A stretch of DNA of 64,000 nt from Paraburkholderia tagetis (GTDB lineage Bacteria; Pseudomonadota; Gammaproteobacteria; Burkholderiales; Burkholderiaceae). Positions 37,038 through 45,461 of the stretch are shown one piece after another. Where the stretch lies: assembly GCF_022213065.1 (NCBI RefSeq), contig NZ_JAKLJA010000018.1:62001-126000 (forward strand), read 5' to 3'. Each line of letters begins with the position of its first letter. Position 1 is the stretch's first letter. The notes under the pieces were generated by a model. The model made no database searches. It saw nothing but the letters and a program-made list of their open reading frames with translations, and was not told where the DNA came from. The position numbers and the translations under genes are program-made.

Positions 37038-38129
37038 ATGAAGGTTGGAATTTCCAGCAACGCGCTCAAGCACAGTGGCGGCCTGGAACGCTACGCGATG
37101 GATCTCATCCGGGGTCTGGCCGCGCGCGGCGTGCGGCCCGTGTTCTTCGCACGCAAGTTCGACCCATCCGTACCCGAATACGCGCTCGTGGAGCCGCATC
37201 GGATCAACGTCTCGTTGCTGCCGGGAAAGCTGCGCGACATGTGGTTCGCGCGGCGGCTGGCCACCTTGCGCCGCCGTGCGGGCGTGGACGTGCTGATCGG
37301 CTGCAACCGCGTCGATTCCTCGGAGATCGCCATCTGCGGCGGCACGCATCGCGGCTTTCTGCGCGCGACGGGGCGCACGCTGCGCGGCTCCGACAGCCGG
37401 CAGATCGCGCTCGAAAGTCAGCAATACGCGCGGTCGCGCGTGATCGTCGCGCATTCCGATCTCATGCGTTCCGAACTGCGCGAGTTTTATGGCGTGGACG
37501 AGGCAAAGATCCGCGTGCTCTGTCCCCCCGTGGATGGCGAGCGCTTCTCGCCGGTGGACGCCGGCACGCGCGCCGCGCTGCGCAGGCAATACGGGTTCGC
37601 CGACCACGAAACGGTCTTGCTCTTTGCGTCGAGCAGCCACGAGCGCAAGGGTCTGCCGCTCATCGAGCAGGTGATCGAGGCACTGGACCTGCCCGTGGTC
37701 GTGGCCGTGGCCGGGCGTCCGCCCGAACGCACGAGCACGCGCGTGCGCTACATCGGCTATGTGAAGGATCTCGAAAACGCCTATCGCGCGGCCGACTACT
37801 CGATCCTTGCGTCGACTTACGAGCCGTTCGGACTCGTCGGCATCGAGTCGGTCATGTGCGGCACGCCCGTGATCTTTTCGTCGAATATCGGCTGCTGCGA
37901 TGCCATCGCCGATAGCGCCAAATATCTGTTCCGGCCCGGCGATGCCGCCGACCTGCGCCGCGCAATCGAAGCGGCCGTGGCGGCACGTGGACGACGCGTC
38001 GAACCGGCCGCGTCCGCCAAACCCGCCAATGCATCAGGCTCCCATCCCGACATCCTGTACGACGCCAGCGTGCAAGCCCACGTGGACGCGCTGCTCGAAC
38101 TCGTCGCGGATATTTCGCCAACCCGCTAG
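37038..38129 (+). CDS. family 4 glycosyltransferase
   Basis: A 363-residue GT-B glycosyltransferase. The N-terminal half begins MKVGISSNALKHSGGLERYAMDLI with the GGLERY acceptor-domain signature. The C-terminal half has LLFASSSHERKGLPLIEQVI and the donor-site E-x7-E in STYEPFGLVGIESVMCGTPVI. Proteins of this type add core or O-antigen sugars on the cytoplasmic face; the sugar cannot be told. The ATG at 37038 (MKVGISSN) is the family start, and the open frame upstream is leader. A Ser/Pro/Ala-rich stretch near residues 325-340 interrupts the C-terminus. Confidence 0.85.
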   Translation: MKVGISSNALKHSGGLERYAMDLIRGLAARGVRPVFFARKFDPSVPEYALVEPHRINVSLLPGKLRDMWFARRLATLRRRAGVDVLIGCNRVDSSEIAICGGTHRGFLRATGRTLRGSDSRQIALESQQYARSRVIVAHSDLMRSELREFYGVDEAKIRVLCPPVDGERFSPVDAGTRAALRRQYGFADHETVLLFASSSHERKGLPLIEQVIEALDLPVVVAVAGRPPERTSTRVRYIGYVKDLENAYRAADYSILASTYEPFGLVGIESVMCGTPVIFSSNIGCCDAIADSAKYLFRPGDAADLRRAIEAAVAARGRRVEPAASAKPANASGSHPDILYDASVQAHVDALLELVADISPTR

Positions 38130-38258
38130 TCTGCGCCTCGTGCCCGCCTCGCGCTTGCGTTCGCATGGCGCGAGCGTGGGCGATTCCGCTGCAAACGCCC
38201 GCCACGCGGCACTTTCAGCGATTCTTCCGAAGTCTGGAAGAGTCTCATTTGGTTTTAG

Positions 38259-38290
38259 GGGTTAACCCTGGTGTCTGACAGGCATACGAT
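38259..38290 (+). promoter_or_regulatory. promoter candidate with palindrome for the DUF4148 gene
   Basis: TTAACC (38262-38267, 4 of 6), 17-base spacer, TACGAT (38285-38290, 4 of 6). The -35 lies inside the perfect palindrome GGGTTAACCC (38259-38268), a possible repressor site. Confidence 0.4.
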
Positions 38291-38361
38291 GCGTACATCG
38301 GTCGCATGCACATACACACAGTCGCACGTCGGCCGTCCTGAACATACTGGAGGTCGTAACC

Positions 38362-38673
38362 ATGAAGTCCCTGATTCAAGCCGTTGCTGTTGCCGCTGCA
38401 CTCGTCGTCCCCGTCGCTTCGTTTGCTCAGTCGCACTCGACCATCACCCGCGCCCAGGTGCGCGAAGAACTCGTGCAACTGCAGAAGGTCGGCTACCGCG
38501 TCGGCGACGGCGATCAAGCGCATTACCCGGACGCGATCCAGGCCGCCCAGGCCAAGGTGGCCGCGCAGAGCGGCAATAGCGCGTATGGCGGTGTCGCGAA
38601 TGCTTCGGAATCGGGTGTGCGTGGCGCGACGGTGTCGGCGCAAGACTGGAACGCGATGTACGCGCACCCCTAA
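38362..38673 (+). CDS. DUF4148 family exported small protein
   Basis: A 103-residue protein with a clean signal peptide (MKSLIQAVAVAAALVVPVASFAQ, cleavage after residue 22). The mature 80 residues carry the DUF4148 signature: TRAQVREELVQLQKVGYRVGDGD followed by HYPDAIQAAQAKVA. The family is expanded in Burkholderiaceae, often stress-induced, with no established function. A GGAGG Shine-Dalgarno 9 bases before the ATG supports the start. Downstream, about 170 bases lead to two hairpins and a terminator. Confidence 0.9.
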   Translation: MKSLIQAVAVAAALVVPVASFAQSHSTITRAQVREELVQLQKVGYRVGDGDQAHYPDAIQAAQAKVAAQSGNSAYGGVANASESGVRGATVSAQDWNAMYAHP

Positions 38674-38843
38674 GCCGCCAGTGCGACTCAGGCTCCGATT
38701 CGAATGAGCGCCGCGCCGCGGGAGGGCGGTGAGGCGCGCGGAGCAACCCGACAGTCGACAGACAAGCGGGCGATCACGGCAAATCGGCCAGTCAGGCGGC
38801 GCAAGGCTGCTCTGGCATGCCGTCAGCCCGGCAAGAAACCTCC

Positions 38844-38863
38844 ACCATCGGGACTCCGATGGT
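38844..38863. other. hairpin ACCATCGG/CCGATGGT downstream of DUF4148 gene
   Basis: An 8-bp perfect stem with a GACT tetraloop lying three bases before a terminator stem. May be part of the 3' untranslated region or of a small RNA. Confidence 0.5.
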
Positions 38864-38866
38864 TTG

Positions 38867-38900
38867 GCCCGGGCGCGGAATCGGCGCCCGGGCGCTTTTT
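38867..38900 (+). terminator. rho-independent terminator on the plus strand
   Basis: GCCCGGGCGC and GCGCCCGGGC pair over 10 bp around GGAATCG, followed by GCTTTTT. It is oriented for the DUF4148 transcript (or an RNA initiating between), not for mnmH, which reads the other way. Confidence 0.85.
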
Positions 38901-38947
38901 CCTGGCGTGGCCGTCCGTCGGGCGGCCATTCGCATGCACAGACCGAA

Positions 38948-40024
38948 CTATTGCCCCGACGTCTCCCCGAGCAGATTTTCGCCGCGCAGTTGCGCGAGCA
39001 GCGCGCGTGCTTCTTCGATCGGCTCGCCCGTCATCGGATGGAATACGAAGCGTGGCGATGTCGCAAGCGTCGGATAGTGCTTGCGCGTGCTGCGCGAATA
39101 CGCGGGATCGTAGTGCTCGGTCACGAGCGCCTCGGACAGCGCCGCGTGCTGGCCTTCCTCCAGCAGACGGCACCACGACTCGATACGCTCGTGCCCATGC
39201 AGCGGCGTGAGCTTCAGCAATTGTTCCCGGAAGTAGGTCTGGTCGCCGAGCAGGTGGCCGTATTCTTCGAGCAGCAGCGCCACGCGCTCCTCGCGCGCTA
39301 CCTCGACCACGACGCACGTTGCGCCGTGGATGCCTTCGACCAGCGCGACAGGCAGCGTGATCGCGCCGATGCGCCGGCTTTCCGCCTCCACGAAAACGGG
39401 CTGCGCGGGATCGAGCGCACGCAGCCGCTCCACCAGCGTCGTGTCGAACGACTTCTGCGAGGGCTGCGCGCGCGTGGGCAGCGCGCCGAGCAGCGAGCCG
39501 CGATGCGCGGCGAGCGCCTCGAGATCGAGCGTTTGCGCACCGGCACTGTCGAGCGCCTGCAACAGGCGTGTCTTGCCGCTGCCGGTCGGCCCGGCGAGCA
39601 CGACATAGCGCAAATGCCCGGGCAGCGTGCCGAGCGCCTCGACCACGGTGTTCCGGTAGGTCTTGTAGCCGCCTTCGAGCTGCCGCGCGCGCCAGCCGAT
39701 CATGTTGAACATGGTCGTCATCGAGCCCGAGCGCTTGCCGCCGCGCCAGCAGTAGATGAGCGGGCGCCAGTTGCGCGGACGGTCGGCGAAGGTCGTGTCC
39801 AGATGCATGGCGATATTGCGCGCGGCCATAGCCGCGCCCACGCGCGAGGCCTCGAAGGGCGAGTCCTTGTACATCGTGCCGACGATCACGCGCTCCTCGT
39901 TGCTGAGCACGGGGGCGTTGATCGCGCCGGGCACATGGTCCTCGGCGTATTCGAGCGGCGTTCTCACGTCGACGATCTCGTCGAACTCGCCCAGTTGGGA
40001 AAGGGTGGCGCGCTGGTGATTCAA
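38948..40024 (-). CDS. mnmH: tRNA 2-selenouridine/geranyl-2-thiouridine synthase
   Basis: A 358-residue SelU/YbbB-family enzyme, close to the 364 residues of E. coli. An N-terminal rhodanese domain has the active-site Cys in YCWRGGKRSGS near residue 97, and the preceding EIVDVRTPLEYAEDHVPGA. A P-loop follows (LAGPTGSGKTRLL near 145). It replaces sulfur by selenium at wobble U34 using selenophosphate, via a geranylated intermediate. The start is taken as the TTG at 40024 because GGAG lies 8 bases upstream and LNHQRATLSQL matches the family length. No selD gene is in the window, so the selenium donor must be made elsewhere. Confidence 0.92.
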   Translation of the reverse strand: MNHQRATLSQLGEFDEIVDVRTPLEYAEDHVPGAINAPVLSNEERVIVGTMYKDSPFEASRVGAAMAARNIAMHLDTTFADRPRNWRPLIYCWRGGKRSGSMTTMFNMIGWRARQLEGGYKTYRNTVVEALGTLPGHLRYVVLAGPTGSGKTRLLQALDSAGAQTLDLEALAAHRGSLLGALPTRAQPSQKSFDTTLVERLRALDPAQPVFVEAESRRIGAITLPVALVEGIHGATCVVVEVAREERVALLLEEYGHLLGDQTYFREQLLKLTPLHGHERIESWCRLLEEGQHAALSEALVTEHYDPAYSRSTRKHYPTLATSPRFVFHPMTGEPIEEARALLAQLRGENLLGETSGQ

Positions 40025-40427
40025 CTGCGGTGCTCCGATGATGCGTGCGACGGCTTCGCGCCGGTGGCGCGCGAGGTCGTGGTTTAGCGATGTGTTACGG
40101 AAAATCCTGGGGGCAAACGATCGCCTTAGAGCAGACGTGGCCCGATTTCCGGTTCTGGCTGCCTGGCGTGTAACCGATCGTGCAACCGGTTTCGGGGCGC
40201 GCAGGGCCAATAGCGAATGATATACGGTGCGACGTTGCGAGCCGGTTTTTTGATGCTTGCGTCTCCTGCACGGCTAGCTGTATTGCAGCGGCGCGGCGTG
40301 CGAGTATCCCGCAAAGTCTCGCCGGCTCATTCATCCGGCATCGAATGCCCCCTCCATGGGCTTACCGCAAGGTGCGGCAGGCGGGCGCGTGCTACGTATA
40401 CGCGCATCAGATTGAACCGGAGGAGGC
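40025..40427. other. 403-base gap ahead of the toxin-like gene
   Basis: No supported gene. Base composition is more AT-rich than the flanks (for example CGAATGATATACGG near 40210 and GTTTTTTGATGC near 40243), consistent with a foreign or accessory segment. A GATATACGG -10-like tract points toward the downstream gene. Short open frames here have no recognisable domains. Confidence 0.4.
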
Positions 40428-41393
40428 ATGTCGTTACCCGAATGGGGACGTTCATACAATGCACTGTCCGTACCGCTTACGAGCGACTGGCAATGCTCCC
40501 TTGTGCCTGCACGTGACGTGGACGAGCCCACTACGTGGTGGAGCTTGTCCTACGATGAACGCCAGAAAAAGCGCAAAGAGCGCGAAGAGCAGATCGACCA
40601 GAACCGGCGGGACTTCGACCGGCTGTTCCGGGTTTCCATCAGCCGCCGCGACGCACGGGCCAGTAGTGATTTCAACGCGTATGCTGCGTTTATTCGCGAG
40701 CACCTACGCATCTCGGGATTGTCCGCGCCGATCGATGGGGACGGCGTGACGCGCATCCTTCGCGACGCGGTACGCGATGGTTGGCTCATTCCCGCGATTG
40801 ACCATGCATGGCGTGGTAGTCGGCGAGTTGCAAGGTCCTACGCGCCGCAAAGCTGGCCGAAACGGGTGCCAGACCCGAAGCCCACAGTCTACGGGGTCCG
40901 TGACGGACAGTTCATACCGCTCGACGAGGGTGGGCGCTTTATCGAACGCACGCCATACCGACCGGTTGTTGCGATCGCGAGCAAGGCCGCCAGTTCTAAT
41001 GGCGCGTCTGGTTGGCTTGACGCTGTCGGATCGGCGGCGGGTGCTTTGCTCGGCGGCGGTGACGATTCACACGGTGCCATAACCAAACGGAATTTCTTCG
41101 ATAGCGGCGATTCTGGCTCGACACCGCTCGGCGATGCGCAGCCGTTCGACTACACGCCAGATACGTTGATCGATGACGTTCAGGAGTTTGCGGCGCGCGG
41201 CGTTGGGATGAGCGGCAACGAACCAGGTGGTTTTCGCGTGAATCCGAATGGCCTCGACGTGGACTATTTCGACACCAGCGGTAACCTGTGCGCGCAATAT
41301 CACGCGAGTCACGGCGAGTCGCACGGACATAATTTTTTCGATGGGAAGCGGGACAATGCACACCTCCCGATGTCTCCGATCAACTGCGAATGA
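40428..41393 (+). CDS. putative polymorphic-toxin-like protein, unrecognised family
   Basis: A 321-residue soluble protein with no signal peptide. Residues 45-75 are highly charged (YDERQKKRKEREEQIDQNRRDF), then a mixed helical region. A Gly/Ala-rich patch (GSAAGALLGGGDD, about 200-213) resembles a linker, and a compact C-terminal domain (about 235-321) is rich in Gly, Asp and His with the segment QYHASHGESHGHNFFDG. A His-rich C-terminus behind a flexible linker and an adjacent immunity-like gene starting 10 bases later suggest a toxin. No PAAR, Rhs, VgrG or CDI secretion domain is visible, so delivery is unknown. Start supported by GGAGGAGG just upstream. Function inferred, not recognised. 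Confidence 0.55.
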   Translation: MSLPEWGRSYNALSVPLTSDWQCSLVPARDVDEPTTWWSLSYDERQKKRKEREEQIDQNRRDFDRLFRVSISRRDARASSDFNAYAAFIREHLRISGLSAPIDGDGVTRILRDAVRDGWLIPAIDHAWRGSRRVARSYAPQSWPKRVPDPKPTVYGVRDGQFIPLDEGGRFIERTPYRPVVAIASKAASSNGASGWLDAVGSAAGALLGGGDDSHGAITKRNFFDSGDSGSTPLGDAQPFDYTPDTLIDDVQEFAARGVGMSGNEPGGFRVNPNGLDVDYFDTSGNLCAQYHASHGESHGHNFFDGKRDNAHLPMSPINCE

Positions 41394-41403
41394 GGGAAGT
41401 GTA

Positions 41404-41871
41404 GTGAGCGATCCTGAAAAGACATGGGGCTGGGAATTGGCAACCCATGGTGACGTATTGACGAGGGCGCTGGGCGGTTATCCGTCCTTTCACGATTCGG
41501 CTGTCCGCTCCTTCTGCATGAGCCGGCGGAGGGAGACGCGAGAGGGGCGGGACGGTCAACCGTTGCCGGGTGCTCGAACACGTGACCTGGTGGACGTGCG
41601 GTTGGAAGTGCTTCACAACCGCTACGGGCCGCTTCCCGTTGGTCGCCGCCACGACTATGTGGTCATCCTCGATTGTCTCGACATTCGAACGGCGGAGATC
41701 GATGTGAACGCGATGCTTGAGGAGGCGACAGTGATGGAAATGACGCTGGCCACGGCTGCAGGCGGATTGATCCGATTAGACCTGTTGCCGAACGTTGGTC
41801 TTGATGTGCGGCTCACGTGCGCGAAGGTTGTGGTCAGCGATATGCGCCCCTACGTCCGCGACGCTTCGTAA
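41404..41871 (+). CDS. Imm50-like immunity protein
   Basis: A 155-residue protein starting at a GTG (41404) with AGGGA about 8 bases upstream. The segment GGYPSFHDSAVRSFCMSR and the later HDYVVILDCLDIRTAEIDVN and C-terminal VRLTCAKVVVSDMRP match the pattern I associate with immunity protein 50 (FGxWPSFHDAEV...). Such proteins bind and neutralise a cognate toxin encoded immediately upstream, which fits the 10-base spacing after the preceding gene. Family assignment is from memory of the motif and moderate in confidence; the protein is cytoplasmic with no membrane segment. Confidence 0.6.
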   Translation: MSDPEKTWGWELATHGDVLTRALGGYPSFHDSAVRSFCMSRRRETREGRDGQPLPGARTRDLVDVRLEVLHNRYGPLPVGRRHDYVVILDCLDIRTAEIDVNAMLEEATVMEMTLATAAGGLIRLDLLPNVGLDVRLTCAKVVVSDMRPYVRDAS

Positions 41872-42069
41872 GCGACGTCCAGAGAGAACCATCATCAGGA
41901 ACTTCATCAGAGCGACGGCTTTCGTTACCGACATGCCGCTCTCGACGCGTTTCGGGTTACGGCCGTAGCTGGCTTGGGTGCTTGCGGCAAAAGTGGAGAG
42001 CAGCTTGTCCCGGTGGTCCGCCATGAACTGGCGCACGGCGCAATCCTGCCGGACTTTCGCCGTGCGCAT
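41776..42069 (-). pseudogene. unrecognised short frame, possible gene remnant
   Basis: A 97-codon minus-strand frame whose first 65 residues (MRTAKVRQDCAVRQFMADHRD...YGRNPKRVESGMSV) look protein-like, whereas the last 30 are the antisense of the immunity gene. It lies in the lower-GC island. It may be the end of a decayed mobile-element gene, but no family is recognised. Confidence 0.25.
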
Positions 42070-42144
42070 TTTTGATGTTTTGCGTAGAGCACCGTCTGGC
42101 CGGGCTTGATGGTCAGTCAGTGATTCGGGGCGATCCGGCGCTCC

Positions 42145-43614
42145 CTACATCAGCACAATGTCGTATTGTTCCTGGCTCAGATTCGACTCCACCTGCAGCG
42201 ACACCGGCTTGCCGATGAAATCGATCAGCATCGCCAAATGCTGCGACTCCTCTTCGAGGAACAGGTCGATCACCTGCTGCGACGCCACCACGCGAAACTC
42301 GCGCGGGTTGAACTGGCGCGACTCGCGCAGGATCTCGCGCAGCACGTCGTAGCATACGGTGCGCGCGGTTTTCACTTGCCCCTTGCCCAGACACGTCGGG
42401 CAGGGCTCGCACAGCACATGCGCGAGCGATTCGCGCGTGCGCTTGCGCGTCATCTCCACGAGCCCGAGTTGCGAAAAGCCGTTCACGGTCACGCGCGTGC
42501 GGTCGCGCGAGAGCGCTTTCTTCAGTTCGCCGAGCACCTGGTCGCGATGCTCGACATTCTCCATGTCGATGAAGTCGATGATGATCACGCCGCCCAGATT
42601 GCGCAGCCGCAACTGGCGCGCAATGGTGTGCGCCGCTTCGAGATTGGTCTTGAAGATCGTGTCGTCGAAGTTGCGCGCGCCCACGTAGCCGCCCGTGTTC
42701 ACGTCGATCGTTGTCATCGCCTCGGTCTGGTCGATCACGAGGTAGCCGCCCGACTTGAGGTCGACGCGGCGCGACAGCGCGCGCTGGATTTCGGCCTCGA
42801 TGTTGTAGAGGTCGAAGAGCGGCCGCTCGCCCGTGTAGTGATGCAGCATCGGCAGCACGGCGGGCGTGAATTCGGAGGCGAACTCGGTGAGCTTCTGGAA
42901 CGTTTCGCGCGAATCGACCTGAATGCGCGAGGTCTCGTCGTTCACGAAGTCGCGCAGCACACGCTGCGCGAGATTCAGGTCTTGATAGAGCAGGCTCGTG
43001 GCGGGCATGCGCTGCCCCAGCGCGACGATCGTCGTCCACGTCTTGCGCAGGTACGCGACATCGGCGGCAAGCTCTTCGCTCGTGGCGTCCTCGGCGATGG
43101 TGCGCACGATGTAGCCGCCTTTCTCGTCGGCGGGCAGCACGGCGGTCAGGCGCGCGCGCACGGCTTCGCGCTCCGCCTCGCTTTCGATCTTCTGCGAGAT
43201 GCCGATATGCGGCTCCTGCGGCAGATAGACGAGCGTGCGGCCCGCGATGCTCACCTGCGTCGAGAGACGCGCGCCCTTGGTGCCGATCGGGTCCTTCACG
43301 ACCTGGACCATCAGCGTTTGCCCTTCGAATACGGTCTTTTCGATGGGCTGATGATGCACGCTCGCATGCGCTTCGCCCGCGATGCGCGGATGCCAGATAT
43401 CGGCGACATGGAGGAACGCGGCGCGCTCGAGGCCGATGTCGATGAATGCGGACTGCATGCCCGGCAGCACGCGCACGACCTTGCCGAGATAGACGTTGCC
43501 GACGCGTCCGCGCGAAAGCGTGCGCTCGACGTGAAGCTCCTGGACTGCACCTTGCTGGACCAACGCGACACGCGTCTCCTGAGGCGTGACGTTGATCAGG
43601 ATTTCTTCGTTCAT
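42145..43614 (-). CDS. rng: ribonuclease G
   Basis: A 489-residue endoribonuclease of the RNase E/G family that matures the 5' end of 16S rRNA and cleaves mRNAs. The N-terminal S1 domain (GNVYLGKVVRVLPGMQSAFIDIGLERAAFLH, about residues 38-68) is followed by the 5'-sensor and DNase-I-like region with the catalytic Asp in IIIDFIDMENVEHRD near 350. The zinc-link CEPCPTC is near 408. Length matches RNase G (about 489) rather than RNase E, with no C-terminal scaffold. It starts 8 bases after maf, so the two are co-translated. Confidence 0.95.
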   Translation of the reverse strand: MNEEILINVTPQETRVALVQQGAVQELHVERTLSRGRVGNVYLGKVVRVLPGMQSAFIDIGLERAAFLHVADIWHPRIAGEAHASVHHQPIEKTVFEGQTLMVQVVKDPIGTKGARLSTQVSIAGRTLVYLPQEPHIGISQKIESEAEREAVRARLTAVLPADEKGGYIVRTIAEDATSEELAADVAYLRKTWTTIVALGQRMPATSLLYQDLNLAQRVLRDFVNDETSRIQVDSRETFQKLTEFASEFTPAVLPMLHHYTGERPLFDLYNIEAEIQRALSRRVDLKSGGYLVIDQTEAMTTIDVNTGGYVGARNFDDTIFKTNLEAAHTIARQLRLRNLGGVIIIDFIDMENVEHRDQVLGELKKALSRDRTRVTVNGFSQLGLVEMTRKRTRESLAHVLCEPCPTCLGKGQVKTARTVCYDVLREILRESRQFNPREFRVVASQQVIDLFLEEESQHLAMLIDFIGKPVSLQVESNLSQEQYDIVLM

Positions 43615-43622
43615 GATTGGTT

Positions 43623-44246
43623 TTAGAAGTCGATGCCGGCGGCGCGCAGGAGGGCGGCCGTTTCGAAAAGTGGCAAACCCATGATACCCGAATAGGACCC
43701 GTCGATTCGCTCGATGAACTCGGCGGCGCGTCCCTGGATGCCGTATGCGCCGGCCTTGCCGAATGGCTCGCCGCTCGCGACGTAGCGCGCGATCGCCGCG
43801 GGCAGCGCGGGGGCGAAGCGCACGTGCGAGCGCGAGAGCGCGAGCGGCAGGCACACACCTTCGGCATTGACCACGGCCACGGCGGTGAGCACTTCGTGCT
43901 CGCGGCCGGCGAGTCTATCGAGCATCGCGTAGGCATCGGCCGCATCGTGCGGCTTGCCGAGGATGTGGCCGTCGATGCTCACGGTGGTGTCCGCAGTGAG
44001 GATCGGCGCGTAAGCGTGGGCGCCCGCAACGAGCCGGGCACGCGCGGCATCGGCTTTCGCGGCGCACACCCGCTCGACGTAGACGGCGGCGGACTCGCCG
44101 GGCAGTACGGCTTCGAGCGATTCGGCGTCTTCGTCGGGACGCGGCAGCAGCAGCTCGAAGCGCACGCCGAGCTGCTGCAGCAGTTCCTGGCGGCGCGGGC
44201 TCTGCGAGGCGAGATAGACGAACGGATAGGGCGCAGTAGTGGTCAT
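43623..44246 (-). CDS. maf: Maf-type nucleoside triphosphate pyrophosphatase
   Basis: A 207-residue Maf/HAM1-like enzyme (YhdE type) that hydrolyses dTTP, UTP and modified pyrimidine triphosphates to the monophosphate, house-cleaning the pool. The conserved phosphate-binding start is LASQSPRRQELLQQLGV; the metal/base region TADTTVSIDGHILGKP is near residues 85-100 and GKAGAYGIQGRAAEFIERIDGSYSGIMGLP near 160-190. Located directly before rng, the usual order in proteobacteria, with 8 bases between the genes. Confidence 0.95.
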   Translation of the reverse strand: MTTTAPYPFVYLASQSPRRQELLQQLGVRFELLLPRPDEDAESLEAVLPGESAAVYVERVCAAKADAARARLVAGAHAYAPILTADTTVSIDGHILGKPHDAADAYAMLDRLAGREHEVLTAVAVVNAEGVCLPLALSRSHVRFAPALPAAIARYVASGEPFGKAGAYGIQGRAAEFIERIDGSYSGIMGLPLFETAALLRAAGIDF

Positions 44247-44385
44247 CGGGGCGTTTTTACGTCTTGATGAGGCGGAAATCAGGTTCGCGCGGGTTCACAC
44301 ATACGATGGCCGCTGCGGCGCGCCGGTCTCGCCGCACAAACTCCGGCGGGCGTGCGTGGCGGGTTTGTGCAATTCGAGGCCCGCT

Positions 44386-44856
44386 TCAAACGCGATGATA
44401 GGGGTGATTCTGCGTGATGGTCCATGCGCGGTAAAGCTGCTCGGCCAGCAGCACGCGCACCATCGCATGGGGCAAGGTGAGGGAGGACAGCCGCAGGAGC
44501 GTGTCGGCGCGCGCCTTGAGCTGCGGATCGAGCCCGTCCGCGCCGCCGATCAGGAACGCCACGTCGCGCCCGTCCTGCTGCCATCCGGGCAGCGCCTGGG
44601 CGAGCTGCATCGTGGTCCAGTCGCGGCCGCGTTCGTCGAGCGCGACGATGCGCGCGTTCTTCGGCAGCGCCGCTTCGATGCGCGTGCGCTCGGCGGCCAT
44701 CACGCTTTCGGCGGAGCGCCCCGACGAGCGCTGCTCGGGTTTCACCTCGCGCAACTCGATGCGCAGCTCGGGCGGCATGCGCTTCGTGTATTCCTCGAAG
44801 CCTTCGGCCACCCAGTCCGGCATCTTGTGCCCAACGGCGACGATATGCAGTTTCAT
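44386..44856 (-). CDS. rlmH: 23S rRNA (pseudouridine-1915) N3-methyltransferase
   Basis: A 156-residue SPOUT-class methyltransferase acting on the assembled 70S ribosome at helix 69. It starts MKLHIVAVGHKMPDW; the trefoil-knot SAM site is FLIGGADGLDPQLKARAD, and the C-terminus ends in HAMVRVLLAEQLYRAWTI...NHPYHRV, characteristic of RlmH. It lies between rsfS (135 bases upstream) and maf (139 bases downstream), the common rsfS-rlmH-maf-rng arrangement. Confidence 0.96.
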   Translation of the reverse strand: MKLHIVAVGHKMPDWVAEGFEEYTKRMPPELRIELREVKPEQRSSGRSAESVMAAERTRIEAALPKNARIVALDERGRDWTTMQLAQALPGWQQDGRDVAFLIGGADGLDPQLKARADTLLRLSSLTLPHAMVRVLLAEQLYRAWTITQNHPYHRV

Positions 44857-44991
44857 GGTGCTAAACGAATGTGTGTGACGCGCGAGCGCGCTCGTTGTGT
44901 GCTCATGCGTGCTTGTTGTGTCTCACTGCGGTGTGCTCACTGCGAGCCTGCTCGCTGCGCGTCCACTTCGCGTTGATGGCGGAGTTCGGCG

Positions 44992-45459
44992 TTACTTCGC
45001 GCTGCGACGCGATGCGACTTTGCGCGCGGGCTTCTTCACGGCGGGCGCGTCGAGTTCGTCCTCGTCTTCCCCGTCGATCGGCTCGCTCGGGCGCGCGCCC
45101 GTGAAGCCCGTGTTGGCCGCGAGCTTCACGCGCACCGGCTTGTCGCCCCAGATTTCCTCGAGGTTGTAGTACTGGCGCAGCGCGGGCTGCAGGATGTGGA
45201 CGACCGCGTCGCCGCAATCCACCAGCACCCATTCGCCGATGTCCTCGCCTTCGGTGCTGATGATGTCGCCGCCGGCTTCCTTGACCTTCTCGCGCACGCT
45301 GGAGGCGAGGGCCTTGGTCTGGCGGTTCGAGGTGCCGCTCGCGACGATCACGCGATCGAACAGCTCGGTCAGATGGCTCGTGTTGAAGATGCGAATGTCC
45401 TGTGCCTTGACGTCTTCGAGACCGTCGACGATGGCGCGTTGAAGTTTGCGGATGTCCAT
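44992..45459 (-). CDS. rsfS: ribosomal silencing factor
   Basis: A 155-residue protein that binds uL14 and blocks joining of ribosomal subunits under nutrient limitation. The conserved core is DIRKLQRAIVDGLEDVKAQDI, VIVASGTSNRQTKALA and EWVLVDCGDAVVHILQPALRQYYNLEEIW. Compared with the roughly 105-residue E. coli protein it has about 45 extra C-terminal residues, acidic then Lys/Arg-rich (DGEDEDELD...KKPARKVASRRSAK), as in other Burkholderiales. It begins 2 bases after the nadD stop, implying translational coupling. Confidence 0.95.
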   Translation of the reverse strand: MDIRKLQRAIVDGLEDVKAQDIRIFNTSHLTELFDRVIVASGTSNRQTKALASSVREKVKEAGGDIISTEGEDIGEWVLVDCGDAVVHILQPALRQYYNLEEIWGDKPVRVKLAANTGFTGARPSEPIDGEDEDELDAPAVKKPARKVASRRSAK

Positions 45460-45461
45460 GT

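Noticed and set aside
38700..38900. possible tRNA-Sec next to mnmH
   Set aside because: No TCA anticodon arm, long variable arm or 8/5 acceptor-T arrangement could be found; the hairpins fit a terminator and simple stem.
40217..40516. 99-codon plus frame overlapping the start of the toxin-like gene
   Set aside because: It is Arg-rich, lacks a Shine-Dalgarno and overlaps the better-supported frame beginning at 40428.
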